Assembly (NCBI GenBank): GCA_039888615.1
Contig: JBDQQS010000021.1
Strand: one strand, 5' to 3'
Source of the DNA: Flavimaribacter sp039888615
GTDB lineage: Bacteria; Pseudomonadota; Alphaproteobacteria; Rhizobiales; Rhizobiaceae
Length of the DNA stretch: 64,000 nt
How positions within the stretch are numbered: the stretch's first letter is position 1; each line of letters begins with the position of its first letter. A model generated the notes under the pieces. The model saw only the letters and a list, made by a program, of their open reading frames with translations, had not been told where the DNA came from and made no database searches. This document shows, one piece after another, positions 16,956 to 24,697 of this stretch. Made by a program: the position numbers and the translations under genes.

Positions 16956-17297
16956 GTGACTGAATTTCCTTCCGGCAACGGCTCCAGCTGCATGCCGTTC
17001 CATCTCTCCTTCACTGCCAACACCGGGGCCGACCCGACGATCTCGACCTCGACGAATGTCGAAAGCATTACCCGGCGCGCAGACTGGGATTTCGCGATCA
17101 ATTTCGACCGGGACATGGCGGACACGAACTATCAGATTCTCGTCGATGCGATGCCTTCAAGCTACCCCGCCGTCGTCATCCCGGTGATCCGGGGCAAGAA
17201 CGACTGGAATGTGCGCGTACAGTTCGTCGACGAGACCGGCGCCTATGTCGAGCCGGCCTCAGTGGCGGTGACGATTTTGGGAACGGTTACGATTTGA
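16956..17297 (+). CDS. Hypothetical phage-like protein, possibly truncated
   Basis: A frame of 113 residues beginning with GTG; an internal ATG at 16992 (MPFHLSFTANTG) may be the start of the conserved part. The content (FDRDMADTNYQILVDAMPSS, then WNVRVQFVDETG) reminds me of short proteins found near phage tail-fibre genes in alphaproteobacteria, but I cannot name a family. A 32-base piece of it recurs at 11538-11569. No ribosome site is evident, and it may be a remnant of a longer gene. Confidence 0.45.
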   Translation: MTEFPSGNGSSCMPFHLSFTANTGADPTISTSTNVESITRRADWDFAINFDRDMADTNYQILVDAMPSSYPAVVIPVIRGKNDWNVRVQFVDETGAYVEPASVAVTILGTVTI

Positions 17298-17597
17298 ACA
17301 CCCACCCTAACCGCTAAAAACTGGACAATACCCAGTGGAAACGCAGTAACGGCGGCATAAGCATACGCGAAAATTAATCATGCCGTGGAGATCGGCGCCC
17401 GCTGCCTCGCTAAGCGGGCCGGTTGCTCCATTACCCTTTTATGGCCGCGACTTAGATTATTCCCGACGTCAACATCACAACGAAAGTAGCCACCGCGAAC
17501 AACGTGATGTAACAGACCAAGATTTCTATCCGATAAAATTTGCTTATCCTAGGGATCAATATCATTTGAATTCCTCCCTACAGTTTACGACATCAGA
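17298..17597. other. AT-rich spacer
   Basis: About 300 bases without a supportable gene, tRNA or strong palindrome. Composition is clearly less GC-rich than the transporter regions. Confidence 0.4.
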
Positions 17598-18083
17598 TTA
17601 TTGAGCGCGCAAACTTTGTCTACGATTGATGAAGCCATTCAACCTGGCGTTTTCTACAGCTTTTGCAGCTACACTTGCACTGAGAAAGTCACCGTAAAAG
17701 TGACCGTTTTCAGTTACATTCCAGATTCCATTTTTTTCCATGATCTGGAACACATCAGTCGTAGTCTTCGCCTTGTTGGATTTCCTTTTTCCCCTGGGTA
17801 ATAACTCAGATTTTCTCGAAGGAGCAGGCCAGATTCGATCTGCTACACTTCCCTTCAAAGAAGAAATTGATCGCAGAATCCGCTCGTAGGCAAGCATGCG
17901 TGTATTCAATGTTCTGGTCTTGGGCGGGTGGTATGATGCGCGTTGTTTGGTATGAGGAATTGCCGTTCGTAAGGTCATGCCTTCGTTTTCGGCACGGTCA
18001 ATTTGCTCGGCATCGGAATGGCTAAAATCAACGGTGCCAGCGACGCTGGCGCGGCCGTTTGGCTTATTGTTTGAGGTATTCAT
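17598..18083 (-). CDS. Hypothetical basic protein
   Basis: A 161-residue protein I do not recognise. The first two thirds are polar and basic (RKSELLPRGKRKSNKAKTT) and probably disordered. The C-terminal 45 residues (IMEKNGIWNVTENGHFYGDFLSASVAAKAVENA) look like a small folded unit similar in rhythm to DUF2188-type domains. AAAGG precedes the ATG at a plausible distance. It belongs to the low-GC islet after tRNA-Ser. Confidence 0.45.
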   Translation of the reverse strand: MNTSNNKPNGRASVAGTVDFSHSDAEQIDRAENEGMTLRTAIPHTKQRASYHPPKTRTLNTRMLAYERILRSISSLKGSVADRIWPAPSRKSELLPRGKRKSNKAKTTTDVFQIMEKNGIWNVTENGHFYGDFLSASVAAKAVENARLNGFINRRQSLRAQ

Positions 18084-18550
18084 GAGAATGCCTTTCAGGC
18101 AATCGCCGAGATCACTCGGTGAATATCAGGAAATACCCGATATCTTCTATATATGTGGCAGCTATCAAGCGTTGTAAGTGGTGTGTGAAAATATAGTTGG
18201 AAGACATCACACGGTTTGAGATGGAAGTAGCGTAGAAGTGGATACTGACACTCTCCCCGCAGGCCGTTCATGTAAATAGAAACCATATAAAGATATTTCC
18301 GTCGCATTGCGGAGCCAAGTCCGGATTTCGGCCTGTTCCAGATCTTCGCATGGGCGTGCGTGAACGTTAAAGTTACCCCCAAACGTTTCTTGTCTCCGCA
18401 ATATGATTGCCTTGTTCTGGGTGCGCGGCAGCTGGCGTGGTCACCGAATTTCGAACATATCTTGGTGCATCGTCGAGCAGCTAACAAATCGCAGGCTCGC
18501 GGCTACTATGTCGGCCAACGCACGAAGGAAAAGACAAAGGGCTCGACGTG
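18084..18550. other. Spacer without recognised genes
   Basis: About 470 bases; reading frames on both strands lack ribosome sites and family content. Likely promoter regions plus relic DNA of the islet. Confidence 0.35.
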
Positions 18551-18769
18551 ATGGCGGAGGACTGGCGCTGGTTTATCGGTATTATGGTCACCTTGGCCCT
18601 GGCGTTCGCCGGGGTTATTCGCAATCTCTATGCCAAGCTTTCACGCAACAGCGCCGAGCTGCACAAGCGCATCGCCGACCTGAAGGACCCTCTCGTGGAC
18701 ATAAAGGCTGATGGCCAGAAGAGGCACGACGAACTCAAGGGGCTGGTGAACCGGGCGCTGGAGCGGTAG
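18551..18769 (+). CDS. Small membrane-anchored coiled-coil protein
   Basis: A 72-residue product: one transmembrane helix (WFIGIMVTLALAFAGVI, residues about 7-24) then a charged helical tail (SAELHKRIADLKDPLVDIKADGQKRHDELKGLV). The architecture is common in prophage and gene-transfer-agent regions, close to lysis genes, and with the phage-like remnant nearby suggests a phage origin. No neighbouring endolysin is seen, so a lysis role is not supported. Confidence 0.5.
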   Translation: MAEDWRWFIGIMVTLALAFAGVIRNLYAKLSRNSAELHKRIADLKDPLVDIKADGQKRHDELKGLVNRALER

Positions 18770-18967
18770 GCTTACGGTACCTTCGCCCAGCCAAGTGATC
18801 GAAAACAGCTTTTAAACTGTTGGTTGCCAAGATGCATTCAAATATTACGGGATGCGCAGGAGATGAATCCCAATAGTCGATTTTCGAGATGGTGCGCCCT
18901 CAGAACAGGATTCGAGAGGCCCACCTGGAAAAAAGGGCCTGAACCGGACATTGCGATACGCATCCGC

Positions 18968-20047
18968 CTATTTACGACCCAACAATTTTGTATATTTCGG
19001 CACGAACAGATCCTTGCCCTTCATGAACCGGGTCACTAAATCGCCTGCAGTGAAGGCGACGAGGTAGGAATTTCCTTTCCTGGGACCCAGCGGAACGAGG
19101 ATGGGCGCCTTGTCCCAGGGCTTGTATGGCTTCAGATCCTCGACAGACTTGCCGTCAACCAGCTCGGAAAGCGCCTTGGTCAACCAAGGCTGCTGCCGGC
19201 TTGCCGCGACGATGGTCATGCCGTCGCCTGTTTCAGCCACATCACCGGCCGCAAAAACGTTGGGCAGCGAGGACGGACGCATCCATCCGTCAACCTTTAT
19301 CCGGTTTGAACTTCCCCTGGCTGCACCGGGCAGGTCCTCAAGCAATTCGGAGGAAGCGCGGGAACCAATCACCGGGAAAATCAGATCAGCAGAAATCTGC
19401 GTTCCGTTGGAGAGCGTCAACGTCCCGGAATAGGGCTCGGCAAGGCTCTCCAGATTTTCCGCCCGAGCTCCGAATACAAGGTCGACGCCGGCAGATTTCA
19501 ATTTTGTCGTCAGCCCGTTTCCAAGCTTGGAGGGCATGTCCGGAAACAGCCGGGGCTGATCGGAGATCAACGTGACTTTCTTTTCCGGCATGTAATGTGC
19601 GATTTCACCTGCCAGTTCTGTTCCGACGGCGCCAGCGCCAACGATGGCTACCGTGTTGGCGCCCTTCAGCATGGCGTGGATGCGCGCATTGTCCGCACGC
19701 AGTCCCTCGATATCATCCCCTGCAGCCTTGAAGGGCTTGGCGTTCTCCGAGCCGGTGGCAACGACGATATAGTCAGCCTCAATACGGGCGCCATCCTCAA
19801 GCGTAACCCCGCGACCATCCACGTTCGCCGCCCGCGCCTGCACGAATTTTCCGCTGGTCAGCAGATTGCCGAAGGGAATCAGCGCGCTATCGACTATCGA
19901 TGGATCAACCACGGCACGTATCATCGCCGGGGTGTGGACGAAGTGGCTGCGCTGTTCGATCAGGGTGATATCCGCCTTGTTCTCAAGAGTTTTGGCGAGT
20001 CGGGCGCCGATATAGCCGCCCCCTATGATCGCAATGCGTTTGGTCAT
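18968..20047 (-). CDS. FAD-dependent NAD(P)H oxidoreductase, FSP1/AIFM- or NDH-2-like
   Basis: A 359-residue flavoprotein. The FAD Rossmann motif is at the N-terminus (IAIIGGGYIGARLA), a second dinucleotide fold for NAD(P)H begins near residue 134 (VAIVGAGAVGTELAGEI), and the FAD-binding end motif is PNVFAAGDVAE near residue 262. The length and the absence of a redox-active CxxC resemble the AIFM2/FSP1 and NDH-2 families, which pass electrons from NAD(P)H to quinones. It is divergent from a MerR regulator, which probably controls it. Substrate unproven. Confidence 0.82.
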   Translation of the reverse strand: MTKRIAIIGGGYIGARLAKTLENKADITLIEQRSHFVHTPAMIRAVVDPSIVDSALIPFGNLLTSGKFVQARAANVDGRGVTLEDGARIEADYIVVATGSENAKPFKAAGDDIEGLRADNARIHAMLKGANTVAIVGAGAVGTELAGEIAHYMPEKKVTLISDQPRLFPDMPSKLGNGLTTKLKSAGVDLVFGARAENLESLAEPYSGTLTLSNGTQISADLIFPVIGSRASSELLEDLPGAARGSSNRIKVDGWMRPSSLPNVFAAGDVAETGDGMTIVAASRQQPWLTKALSELVDGKSVEDLKPYKPWDKAPILVPLGPRKGNSYLVAFTAGDLVTRFMKGKDLFVPKYTKLLGRK

Positions 20048-20125
20048 GTTGTATTTCCTGTATCATTGAGGCGGTTGCAAATCATCGCGTTCAGCGACAT
20101 ATATTGCGTGAGCCTACAAAAAACA

Positions 20126-20141
20126 ATAGACCATGGTTTAT
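20126..20141. promoter_or_regulatory. Candidate MerR operator dyad
   Basis: A 16-base dyad centred on ACCATGGT (seven of eight pairs complementary) lies between the flavoprotein gene and the divergent MerR gene, just before the latter's GGAGG ribosome site. MerR-family operators are dyads of this size in shared promoter regions. Confidence 0.45.
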
Positions 20142-20157
20142 GGTTGGAGGTTATTTG

Positions 20158-20520
20158 ATGCGCATCGGTGAATTGGCAGAGCGTTCAGGAGTCAGCAGGG
20201 ATACGGTCCGGTTCTACGAGCGCAACGGATTGATCTCATCTGTTGCAGGGCAGAGCGAGACCAACAACTACCGGGACTATCCGGAGGAAAATCTGGTCCG
20301 GCTGAATTTTTTCGTCAAGGCGCGCGACGCAGGCATGTCGATTGCGGACATGCGTGACATCATTGAAGCCATGGATGGGCGTTGCGATGCATCCCTGGCC
20401 AGAAATGTCATCGAGTCGAAGATCAATGAATTGAAAGAACGGGCCGATCAGATTCAGCGCGTAATCGAATTTCTGCAACGCGGACCAGATCCTGACGGGG
20501 ATTTCGCTCCTGGGAATTAG
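20158..20520 (+). CDS. MerR-family transcriptional regulator
   Basis: A 120-residue regulator. The ATG at 20158 is fixed by GGAGG at 20146-20150 and by the family start MRIGELAERSGVSRDTVRFYERNGLI. Residues 1-70 are the winged HTH; residues about 80-115 form the dimerisation coiled coil. Only one Cys (GRCDAS) is near the effector region, so it does not match the metal-binding or SoxR [2Fe-2S] patterns. By position it regulates the divergent flavoprotein gene. Confidence 0.9.
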   Translation: MRIGELAERSGVSRDTVRFYERNGLISSVAGQSETNNYRDYPEENLVRLNFFVKARDAGMSIADMRDIIEAMDGRCDASLARNVIESKINELKERADQIQRVIEFLQRGPDPDGDFAPGN

Positions 20521-20964
20521 AGACGTAACCTTCGCAATGATTATGCAACGCACAACGTCCGCCTATGGCGCTTCGTCGCATTGGGCAATTGCTTGAGATG
20601 GCTGAAATTGGGATAGCCGACGCCGAAGAATTCCCGATCGATATCTGAGGTCCGCATTTTTCCAATCACAAGTTTTTCCCTAACCTAATAACAACAAACA
20701 ACGATTTGTTCCCGAACTTCGGAATTTTTGCGGAGCAAAGGAATCAAGGATTTTTTTCAAACTTCGCAACGGAACGTCGCGTCAGGTCTTGTTTCTGTCA
20801 CAGTTTATTGCCATATTGCGCCCATCGAACTTTCGGCCGATTGACTATGGCCCGCGTTTTCCGCGCTTGCTTTGTCTCTTCTACCCTGATTTCGACGAAA
20901 CCGTTCAGGGCTGCGCCTGGCGCACTCAGGAACATGACAAGCACTTGCATAAAGGAACAACGCA
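20521..20964. other. Long upstream region of the cold-shock gene
   Basis: About 440 bases without a supported gene. A long 5' leader is usual for cold-shock genes, where it folds differently at low temperature; the leader probably occupies the second half of this stretch. Frames here look like chance readings. Confidence 0.45.
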
Positions 20965-21174
20965 ATGGCTACAGGAACCGTCAAATGGTTCAACACCACC
21001 AAAGGCTTTGGCTTCATTCAGCCTGACGCCGGTGGCAACGACGTCTTCGTGCATATCTCTGCAGTGGAACGCTCGGGAATGCAGTCTCTGGCTGAAGGTC
21101 AGAAGGTCAATTTCGAAGTCGTCAAGGATCAACGTTCAGGCAAGTCGGCCGCCGACAACCTCAGCGCCGCCTGA
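20965..21174 (+). CDS. cspA: Cold-shock protein, CspA family
   Basis: A 69-residue single-domain OB-fold protein. RNP1 (KGFGFIQ) and RNP2 (VFVHISAV) nucleic-acid-binding motifs are intact, and length matches the family. These proteins bind single-stranded RNA and act as RNA chaperones, at low temperature or constitutively. AAAGGAACAA precedes the ATG. A hairpin with T run follows at 21263. It is adjacent to rpsU in the same direction, an arrangement common in Hyphomicrobiales as I recall. Confidence 0.95.
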   Translation: MATGTVKWFNTTKGFGFIQPDAGGNDVFVHISAVERSGMQSLAEGQKVNFEVVKDQRSGKSAADNLSAA

Positions 21175-21235
21175 ATGTAATTACTGTCTGCGCCTGTCGA
21201 GTCACGGATGTACTGGCAGGCAGGCGACAGGCAGG

Positions 21236-21255
21236 CGCGCCGCGTGAGCGGCGCG
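21236..21255 (+). other. GC-rich hairpin after cspA
   Basis: CGCGCCGC and GCGGCGCG make a perfect 8-base stem with a GTGA tetraloop directly upstream of the terminator hairpin. It may assist termination or stabilise the cspA message. Confidence 0.45.
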
Positions 21256-21262
21256 ATCCGGG

Positions 21263-21285
21263 AGGCGGGCTCGTTCCCGCCTTTT
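21263..21285 (+). terminator. Rho-independent terminator of cspA
   Basis: AGGCGGG pairs with CCCGCCT over a 6-base loop, followed by TTTT. It lies about 90 bases after the cspA stop. Confidence 0.7.
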
Positions 21286-21430
21286 CCGTTTTCGGGGCCT
21301 GGGGCTATACGCTCCTATTGACGACGAGGCCCCGTTTTCATTCCGGCAATGCAACGTTGCGGGGGACTTGTGCGGGGTAAAAGCTGACGGTCGGCTTTCA
21401 TCTCAAGCAACGCATACGAAAGGAGACATT

Positions 21431-21664
21431 TTGCAAATCCACGTCAGAGACAACAATATCGAACAGGCCCTGCGCGCGCTCAAGAAGAAGATGCAGCGCG
21501 AGGGAATTTTCAGGGAAATGAAATCCCGCAGCGCATATGAAAAGCCTTCCGAGAAGCGCGCGAGAGAAAAAGCCGAAGCCGTTCGCCGGCATCGCAAGCT
21601 CACCAGAAAGCTGGCGCAGCGCGAAGGTCTCCTTCCAGGACGCCGCAAGGCGCGCGCGCGGTAA
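21431..21664 (+). CDS. rpsU: 30S ribosomal protein S21
   Basis: A 77-residue basic protein starting at TTG 21431, with AGGAG at 21421-21425. The start is decided by homology: S21 begins with QIHVRDNNIEQALRALKKKMQREG right after the initiator, and upstream in-frame codons add unrelated residues. The arginine- and lysine-rich tail (RRHRKLTRKLAQREGLLPGRRKARAR) binds rRNA near the 3' end of 16S, where S21 helps initiation. Longer than the 71-residue E. coli protein, as is normal in alphaproteobacteria. Confidence 0.95.
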   Translation: MQIHVRDNNIEQALRALKKKMQREGIFREMKSRSAYEKPSEKRAREKAEAVRRHRKLTRKLAQREGLLPGRRKARAR

Positions 21665-21672
21665 CGACAAGA

Positions 21673-21734
21673 CCGGCGTGAGATTGTCTGCATAAAAAGC
21701 CGCGACGGCTTCAGTCGACAATCTCACAAGCCGG
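21673..21734. repeat. Nested palindromic element after rpsU
   Basis: The outer arms are CCGGC plus GTGAGATTGTC (21673-21688) and GACAATCTCAC plus GCCGG (21717-21734, with an AA bulge). Inside lies a second perfect hairpin, AAGCCG-CGA-CGGCTT (21697-21711). The element follows the rpsU stop by 8 bases and has no T run. It may be a 3' structure of the rpsU mRNA or a mobile intergenic palindrome. Confidence 0.65.
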
Positions 21735-22411
21735 ATGCCTGTCTGGCGCGGCAACGCGAATCGATCGCGCCGCGCCGAACTGATCGCTCTCTCTATAACA
21801 GCGAACGTATTATCCGTCCTTCTTGCCTGCGGGTCAGTGCAAGTCGCCAGACCGGACATCCTTTTCCACTCTCTCTTTATTCAATTGCTTTGCAGAGAAT
21901 TCAGTTGCTTCATCGAAACTGTAGCGATCTTTAAGCATTCACTGCGCCGCCCTCCCCTGCGCACAGCGCACTTCTCCCCGTCATTCCCTTTGCGATTCTC
22001 TGCTCTCCGAATCTTTCGGCGCGAAAGACCATGTATTTCCGGGGGAATCAGACGCCTCCAAACCGTAACCGAGCGCGATTGATCCGGCGATTGGCAAGAC
22101 TCAGTCGCGCGGAAACCGCACTTCACCAGGCTGGAATAGCGATTGCGATGGCCGATTCCTTAAACATTCTTTAAGAGTCGTAGCGGCTGCCGGATCAAAT
22201 CGTGTCTTTTTTGCAACAGACAGAATTCATCGACAGGGATTGCCGCCCGACGGGGCACATAGCAGTTGCGTGCAGAATGGGGATGGGTATCTTCGGATTC
22301 GGAAGAGAGGCGGGTAGCCGTGGTTCTTCTTTGAGTTGGGGATGGGAAAGATAACGCTGCCCGACAGCATTTTACCCAGACCGAAATTAAAATTTGACTG
22401 GAGGTCAGAAA
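21735..22411. other. Long upstream region of porin gene 1
   Basis: Nearly 680 bases without a supportable gene, less GC-rich than the flanks. The last 17 bases before the start (including TGACTGGAGGTCAGAAA) are identical to those before the inverted porin copy at 25.8 kb. A long regulatory leader or sRNA target region is possible. Confidence 0.4.
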
Positions 22412-23515
22412 ATGAAAATCAAGAGCCTGCTTCTCGGCTCCGCTGCAGCACTGTTTGCAGCCTCTGGCGCATCCGCAGCCGACGCCATTATCGCTGCTGA
22501 GCCGGAACCCGTTGAATATGTCCGCGTCTGCGACGCGTTCGGCAACGGCTACTTCTACATCCCGGGCACCGAAACCTGCCTTCGCATCAGCGGTTATGTC
22601 TGGTTCCAGGTTGGCGCGACGAACGTCAGCTGGGAAGACGAGTATGACGACAGCTGGGAAAACAGCACACGTGCTCGCGTCAACATCGACGCTCGGTCTG
22701 ATACGGAATGGGGCGAACTCGCTTCCCGTATCCGTCTTCAGGGCACTTGGGGCACAAACACTGATGGCCCTGATCTGATCGACCAGGCCTGGATCCGTCT
22801 CGGCGGCCTGTTCATGGGTTACTCAGAATCCTACTGGGTAAACGCCTACAACACCGGCCCGACGAACTTCGGTTCGCACTCCTGGGACGGCATGGGTTAC
22901 GGCTACCAGCAGCGTCACCAGATCGGTTACACCTTCAACACCGGCAACTTCTACATCGCTGGTTCAGTTGAAGACAATCAAGGCACCGACTGGACGCCGA
23001 ACTTCGTTGGTAAGGTCGGCGGCGCACTTGGCCCGGTTAACCTCTTCGTGAAAGCTGGTTACGACGCTGACACCGAGAACGCTGGTTACGGCGCTGGCTT
23101 GGTCACAGACGTTGGCTCTGCTGGTAACTTCATCCTCTATGGTTACTATGCTGAAGGCGCAACTGCTTACGGTGGTAACAAGAGCTTCGCAGCCGACACC
23201 GGCACCGGCCTCTGCACCTTCGGTGGTCTGGGCGTATTCTCCAACTGTCAGCTTACTCCTGAGTGGTCAGTCCTCGGTTCGTTCCGTTGGCAGTTCACGC
23301 CTGAGTTCTCCGCTTCTATCGGCGGTCAGTACTTCGGCGACTTCTACTTCCCGGCTTCGACGGTCAGCACTGGCATCGACGCTTGGCAGGCAGAACTTGA
23401 ACTGGTCTGGACTCCGGTCACGGACTTCGAAATCCGTGCTTACATCCAGTACTTCGACGCCGATCAGGTGGGCGAAATCACGACCGGCTTCCTGCGTTTC
23501 ACGCGCAGCTTCTAA
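22412..23515 (+). CDS. Porin, Omp2/RopA family, copy 1
   Basis: A 367-residue outer-membrane porin, starting at ATG 22412 with GGAGG upstream. It has a signal peptide (LLLGSAAALFAASGASA, cleaved near residue 22), the family motif RVCDAFGNGYFYIPGTETCLRISG with the two conserved cysteines, and a 16-strand-type barrel ending in the terminal aromatic FTRSF. It makes general diffusion channels for small polar solutes. A nearly identical gene lies inverted at 24698-25813. Protein differences concentrate in surface loops (WEDEY against YDSSY near residue 65; WGTNTDGPDLI against FGDNGDGPVGV; FPAS against YPAGTTYQN). Confidence 0.95.
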   Translation: MKIKSLLLGSAAALFAASGASAADAIIAAEPEPVEYVRVCDAFGNGYFYIPGTETCLRISGYVWFQVGATNVSWEDEYDDSWENSTRARVNIDARSDTEWGELASRIRLQGTWGTNTDGPDLIDQAWIRLGGLFMGYSESYWVNAYNTGPTNFGSHSWDGMGYGYQQRHQIGYTFNTGNFYIAGSVEDNQGTDWTPNFVGKVGGALGPVNLFVKAGYDADTENAGYGAGLVTDVGSAGNFILYGYYAEGATAYGGNKSFAADTGTGLCTFGGLGVFSNCQLTPEWSVLGSFRWQFTPEFSASIGGQYFGDFYFPASTVSTGIDAWQAELELVWTPVTDFEIRAYIQYFDADQVGEITTGFLRFTRSF

Positions 23516-23539
23516 GTCAGTCTGAACCACAGTCAAAGA

Positions 23540-23570
23540 AGCCCGGTAGCATCTGCTACCGGGCTTTTTC
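23540..23570. terminator. Terminator of porin gene 1
   Basis: AGCCCGGTAGCA (23540-23551) pairs with TGCTACCGGGCT (23554-23565), followed by TTTTT on the plus strand. The reverse side is followed by TTCTTTG, so it may also act on transcripts of the recombinase gene. Confidence 0.88.
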
Positions 23571-23591
23571 GTGCGATATGTTTGTCGCCGT

Positions 23592-23632
23592 GATCCGGCC
23601 TTGTCCCTTTCGGACAAGGCCGGATCTTTTTT
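23592..23632. terminator. Second strong hairpin, abutting the recombinase stop
   Basis: GATCCGGCCTTGTCC (23592-23606) and GGACAAGGCCGGATC (23612-23626) form a 15-base stem with a 5-base loop, followed by six T on the plus strand. It touches the stop codon of the recombinase at 23631-23633. Two terminators in a row insulate porin 1 from the recombinase. Confidence 0.85.
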
Positions 23633-24470
23633 AGTGGGTCATGTTGTTGAGCGCGTCAGCGCACACATCCAGATGCTTTGGCGACAAATGGGCGTAGCGC
23701 AAGGTCATGCTGAGCGTCCTGTGTCCCAGGAATTCCTGGATCCTCTTGATATCGACGCCAGACTGGGCAAGCCGCGACGCGCATGTGTGCCGCAGCACGT
23801 GGGGCACGACTTGCGGATCATTGCGCATCGTGGTCCGGCTCTTGGCCAAGTTCCAGCCGTCACGAAATTTTGGATAGGGGATGTCCTGAAACGGACCGCA
23901 ATGCGCGCGCTCCTGATTCCTCACCTCTTTAACGACACTCTGAGCCCTGCGGCTGAGTGGAATGGTTCGTGGACGATGAGACTTGGTTTCCCAGAAGGTC
24001 GTATGTCCAGGTTCGATGTCGGCCCAGTTGAGTTTCAGGGCTTCGCCAATGCGCGCGCCGGTTTCAGCCAGGAAGCGTGAAAGCTGCGCATATTTTCTGT
24101 CTTCCATCTCCAGTTCACCCAGCAGATCGGCTTCCTCTTCCTGCGTCAGGAAACGGATCCGACCATTGCGTTCCGGCAGTTTCTGAAAATCCGGAAGGTT
24201 GACGAGAAAGCCGTTCTTTTGATGCTTTCGCAGCAATTTCGAAAGACTGGCAAATTTGCGATTGATGGTCGAGTTCCTGTTTCCTTTTTTTCGGAACTCG
24301 ATCGTCAAGGCGTCAAGAAGCTCGTTGTCGAACTCCCGCTGATTATTGATAGTCATAAATCGATGCATCTCGTCGATATAGGATCGGCAGGCCTCCTTGT
24401 GCTTGCCGGGTTCCCACAGCAAATCGCCGTAGCGCTCCCATAGATCGAGAAGATGATAATCCATATGCAT
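23631..24470 (-). CDS. Tyrosine recombinase / site-specific integrase
   Basis: A 279-residue XerC/D-like recombinase with all catalytic residues: Arg140 (ETGARIGEAL), Lys163 (WETKSHRPR), His224 and Arg227 (PHVLRHTCASRL), His250 (FLGHRTL) and Tyr259 (MTLRYAHLSP). The N-terminal SAM-like DNA-binding domain covers residues about 1-90. It lies between two convergent, nearly identical porin genes and is shorter than most phage integrases. It could be the only gene of a small integrated element, or a dedicated recombinase acting on the porin locus. No second mobile-element gene accompanies it. Confidence 0.9.
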   Translation of the reverse strand: MHMDYHLLDLWERYGDLLWEPGKHKEACRSYIDEMHRFMTINNQREFDNELLDALTIEFRKKGNRNSTINRKFASLSKLLRKHQKNGFLVNLPDFQKLPERNGRIRFLTQEEEADLLGELEMEDRKYAQLSRFLAETGARIGEALKLNWADIEPGHTTFWETKSHRPRTIPLSRRAQSVVKEVRNQERAHCGPFQDIPYPKFRDGWNLAKSRTTMRNDPQVVPHVLRHTCASRLAQSGVDIKRIQEFLGHRTLSMTLRYAHLSPKHLDVCADALNNMTH

Positions 24471-24579
24471 TTACACACTCCGCGCCTGTTGAATTAACGA
24501 CCAAGGCAATAGCTTAAATATCGGTTGTGTAAAATATGGATGCGTATATTTAGTTGTATAAAGTCACATCTGGAGACCC

Positions 24580-24595
24580 GGCAGTCTCGACTGCC
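24580..24595. other. Short perfect inverted repeat
   Basis: GGCAGTC-TC-GACTGCC lies between the recombinase start and the porin 2 stop. Without a T run it is a weak terminator candidate for porin 2; it could equally be a recombinase site. A longer-range pair, AACGGTTCG near 24618 and CGAACCGTT near 24665, flanks the same spacer. Confidence 0.4.
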
Positions 24596-24697
24596 AGGTC
24601 CAATCTCTTGGTCAAAACGGTTCGTTTTGGTGGGCTGCCCCGAAGAACAGCGTTGTCACGTCAAGCGAACCGTTCCTCTTTCAGCCTTCAGACCGGC

